Shown: positions 6,521-8,125 of the stretch, piece by piece
Layout of the letters: each line of letters opens with the position of its first letter
Position numbering within the stretch: position 1 is the first letter of the stretch
NCBI GenBank assembly: GCA_030151145.1
Contig: JASLEL010000057.1
Coordinates: 1 to 8,125 of the forward strand
Source: Aquirhabdus sp.
GTDB taxonomy: Bacteria; Pseudomonadota; Gammaproteobacteria; Pseudomonadales; Moraxellaceae
DNA length: 8,125 nt
Reading direction: 5' to 3'
Position numbers and translations under genes: made by a program
The notes under the pieces: generated by a model
Database searches by the model: none
What the model saw: only the letters and a program-made list of their open reading frames with translations
Told to the model about the DNA's origin: nothing

Positions 6521-6955
6521 TCAAGGCTTGCCAGGTGTAGTTGCAGCAGCGCCGTCATCTGCTGGAGCTTGTGGCGTATTGAACACGATGCCTTTTTTAC
6601 ATTCATCCAGCATCGGCTGGATACGCTGCAGGGCCGGCAGACCGCGCGGGTCTTTACCATTCATCGCCGAGCTTTGAATTGCCCAGAATTCGCCCAGTTT
6701 CAAATTATTCGCCTGCACACCAATGGTACACGAACAGAATTTTTGAGCACTCTTTGAGTCCAGCACTTTCTGAGCCGTTGCCTCTTCAGCACAACGTTGG
6801 GACATCATGCTCTGGATGTCACGCGGCGGTTGGCTAGCTGCGGCATCCTTTTTGGGTGCGGCATGGGCTACGCTTACAGCCATACCGATAACCATCAGGC
6901 CGACTGCCGATTTAGACAGCATCGATGTTGTCACGCGTTTTGCTAAAGCTTTCAT
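6521..6955 (-). CDS. Hypothetical exported protein with four cysteines
   Basis: I do not recognise this 144-residue protein. It begins with a basic segment (MKALAKR), a hydrophobic stretch at about 17-30 and a signal-peptidase I type site, AHA before Ala33, so export to the periplasm is likely. The mature part has Cys55, Cys74, Cys76 and Cys119, in the pattern C-x18-C-x-C-x42-C, which could form two disulfides or bind a metal. Between them lie mainly helical-looking segments (LPALQRIQPMLDECKKG at 106-122). Ala/Pro-rich low-complexity stretches occur just after the signal peptide and at the end (about 127-144). The ATG at 6955 has only a weak ribosome site (GGTG four bases upstream), but the signal peptide supports it. 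A strong terminator follows, so it is probably transcribed alone. The codon pattern and the clear secretion signal argue for a real gene. Confidence 0.82.
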   Translation of the reverse strand: MKALAKRVTTSMLSKSAVGLMVIGMAVSVAHAAPKKDAAASQPPRDIQSMMSQRCAEEATAQKVLDSKSAQKFCSCTIGVQANNLKLGEFWAIQSSAMNGKDPRGLPALQRIQPMLDECKKGIVFNTPQAPADDGAAATTPGKP

Positions 6956-7056
6956 AAATCACCAACAACCTTTGTTAAAAATTAACCGCTTAAAAAATTG
7001 TTATCCCCGCAGAATCTCACATCTTAAGATTCCTTGAGTCCCCCACAAAATAACCA

Positions 7057-7818
7057 TCACAACTGATAATGCGTTGGATCCGGCACACCCGCCTCAATGA
7101 AGCCCTGTTTGCGCAATCGACAGCTTTCACAACGTCCACATGCACGGCCTTCATGATCAGCCTGATAGCAGGACACGGTCAGGGCATAGTCTACGTCAAG
7201 TTGATGTCCCAGACGTATAATATTCGCTTTGGATAAGTGTAAAAGTGGTGTCTCAATCGTAAGTGGATGACCCTCGACACCGGCCCGGGTTGCCAGACTG
7301 GCCATATGGGCAAAGGCGGCAATGTACTCTGGACGACAATCCGGATAACCCGAATAGTCTACGGCATTGACCCCGATCACGATCGCACTTGCATCAGTCA
7401 CCTCAGCCACCGCCAAGGCATAAGACAGAAAAATCGTGTTACGTGCCGGAACATACGTCACCGGGATCGAACTGCCTTCAGGACTCGCCCCAACGTCTCC
7501 ATCCTCAGGGACATTGATCGCGTCATCCGTCAGGGCCGAACCACCGACACTGCGCATATCCAGATTGATCACCCGATGCGGCACGCCCGCCTCTGATGCA
7601 ATCTTTTTTGCGGCATCCAGTTCACTGGAATGTCGCTGTCCATAGGCAAAGCTTAAGGCTTCGCACCTATAGTGCTGCATCGCCCAAGCAAGACAGGTGG
7701 CTGAATCAAGCCCGCCCGACAATAAAACCACGGCATAGGGTTTAGCTTGTCCGGTTGAGGTATATTCGGATACAACCGCAGAGCTCGGTTGCGGATTCGT
7801 GATAGGCGTTGCAGTCAT
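7057..7818 (-). CDS. queC: 7-cyano-7-deazaguanine synthase
   Basis: QueC converts 7-carboxy-7-deazaguanine to preQ0 with ATP and ammonia, a cytoplasmic step in making the queuosine wobble base of tRNA. The PP-loop ATP site SGGLDS is at 34-39. Further conserved stretches are SFAYGQRH (56-63), TYVPARNTIFLS (121-132) and DYSGYPDCR (154-162). The zinc site has Cys217, Cys227, Cys230 and Cys233 (CGRCESC). At 253 residues it is about 20 longer than E. coli QueC (231). The excess is at the N-terminus, where the first 25 residues (Ser/Thr/Pro-rich) precede the fold. The ATG at 7818 has no clear Shine-Dalgarno sequence, but no ATG or GTG lies between it and the core. Other queuosine genes are not in the window. 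Confidence 0.97.
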   Translation of the reverse strand: MTATPITNPQPSSAVVSEYTSTGQAKPYAVVLLSGGLDSATCLAWAMQHYRCEALSFAYGQRHSSELDAAKKIASEAGVPHRVINLDMRSVGGSALTDDAINVPEDGDVGASPEGSSIPVTYVPARNTIFLSYALAVAEVTDASAIVIGVNAVDYSGYPDCRPEYIAAFAHMASLATRAGVEGHPLTIETPLLHLSKANIIRLGHQLDVDYALTVSCYQADHEGRACGRCESCRLRKQGFIEAGVPDPTHYQL

Positions 7819-7837
7819 GGAAGATAAAAACCCGTTA

Positions 7838-7867
7838 ATTACACACTTTACATATCTGCGGAGTCAG
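7838..7867 (-). promoter_or_regulatory. Possible queC promoter
   Basis: On the minus strand CTGACT (7867-7862) and TGTAAT (7843-7838) are 18 bases apart. Transcription would start about 15-20 bases before the queC ATG. A short stem, TGCGG with CCGCA, overlaps the -35 box. Both boxes are imperfect. I looked for a preQ1 riboswitch in the 179-base gap and saw none. Confidence 0.3.
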
Positions 7868-7948
7868 CCGCATCTGTCTTGCGTGGAGCAAGAAATAAAG
7901 CGTATTAAACCATGTAGCAGATGGTCCGCCTAGAGCGGTCTTGTGACA

Positions 7949-7971
7949 TTTGCAGTCTTTTAGTTTGCAGT
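7949..7971. repeat. Short direct repeat, TTTGCAGT twice
   Basis: TTTGCAGT occurs at 7949-7956 and 7964-7971, a 15-base period, in the ccmE-queC gap. The spacing is about one and a half helical turns. Function is unknown and chance is possible. Confidence 0.4.
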
Positions 7972-7997
7972 AGAAGATCTATTTTGACCAACGGAGA

Positions 7998-8125
7998 TCA
8001 AGGTGCAATTTTTTGACCATTAGGCAAACGACCTTGCGCTTTCAATGCCGCATTGACATCCGGCGGCATGTAGTTCTCATCATGTTTGGCCAACAGCTCA
8101 TCTGCCACAAATACACCATGCTCTA
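7998..8125 (-). CDS. ccmE: Cytochrome c maturation protein CcmE, C-terminal end (5' part beyond window)
   Basis: CcmE is the periplasmic, membrane-anchored haem chaperone of System I cytochrome c biogenesis; it binds haem covalently through a histidine and passes it to CcmF/CcmH. Only the last 41 codons are present. The fragment contains LLAKHDENYMPPDV. Its His is the haem-attachment residue (His130 in E. coli), followed by the conserved Tyr and the Pro-rich flexible tail ending KAQGRLPNGQKIAP. The membrane anchor and beta-barrel lie outside the window. Further ccm genes would be expected upstream, to the right. No good terminator follows the stop, so read-through into queC cannot be excluded. 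Confidence 0.92.
   Translation of the reverse strand, partial: EHGVFVADELLAKHDENYMPPDVNAALKAQGRLPNGQKIAP

Noticed and set aside
6985..7045. Inverted repeat GAATCT/AGATTC downstream of queC as a terminator
   Set aside because: The stem is 6 bp and AT-rich, and the minus-strand downstream sequence is G-rich rather than T-rich.
7819..7997. preQ1 riboswitch upstream of queC
   Set aside because: I could not find the short hairpin and A-rich tail pattern of the known preQ1 aptamers in this gap.

Overview
The window is bacterial chromosomal DNA from a gammaproteobacterium. Base composition looks close to 50% GC by eye. The gyrA-serC neighbourhood and the GyrA, DnaX, QueC and CcmE sequences fit Pseudomonadales, perhaps a Moraxellaceae relative with a higher GC than typical Acinetobacter. 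That placement is inference. All nine recognised genes lie on the minus strand, so transcription runs from high to low coordinates. Every gene but one belongs to a recognised family. I see no mobile element, CRISPR array, tRNA or rRNA.

In transcription order: the last 41 codons of ccmE (haem chaperone of cytochrome c maturation) enter from the right edge at 8125-7998. queC (7818-7057) follows, making the 7-deazaguanine precursor of queuosine. Next is an unrecognised, probably exported four-cysteine protein (6955-6521), closed by a good intrinsic terminator. bcp (6356-5862) encodes a PrxQ/Bcp peroxiredoxin with an unusual cysteine pattern. A 342-base non-coding stretch holds a structured inverted repeat after bcp and a probable gyrA promoter.

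gyrA (5519-2883) encodes the DNA gyrase A subunit and ends at a clear hairpin terminator. serC (2697-1621, serine and vitamin B6 synthesis) lies 29 bases upstream of an M15-type D-Ala-D-Ala carboxypeptidase-like gene (1591-1058). That gene is 19 bases upstream of a GFA-family zinc protein gene (1038-634). These three probably form one transcript. A 236-base gap with a plausible promoter, a 12-bp palindrome and a 14-bp tandem repeat precedes dnaX (from 397, running off the left edge), the DNA polymerase III clamp-loader subunit.

This is mostly a housekeeping region, and I found no new multi-gene system. The best leads are GyrA with His at the acidic quinolone-determining position, Bcp lacking both usual resolving-cysteine positions, the unidentified four-cysteine exported protein, and several short repeats next to the predicted dnaX and gyrA promoters.
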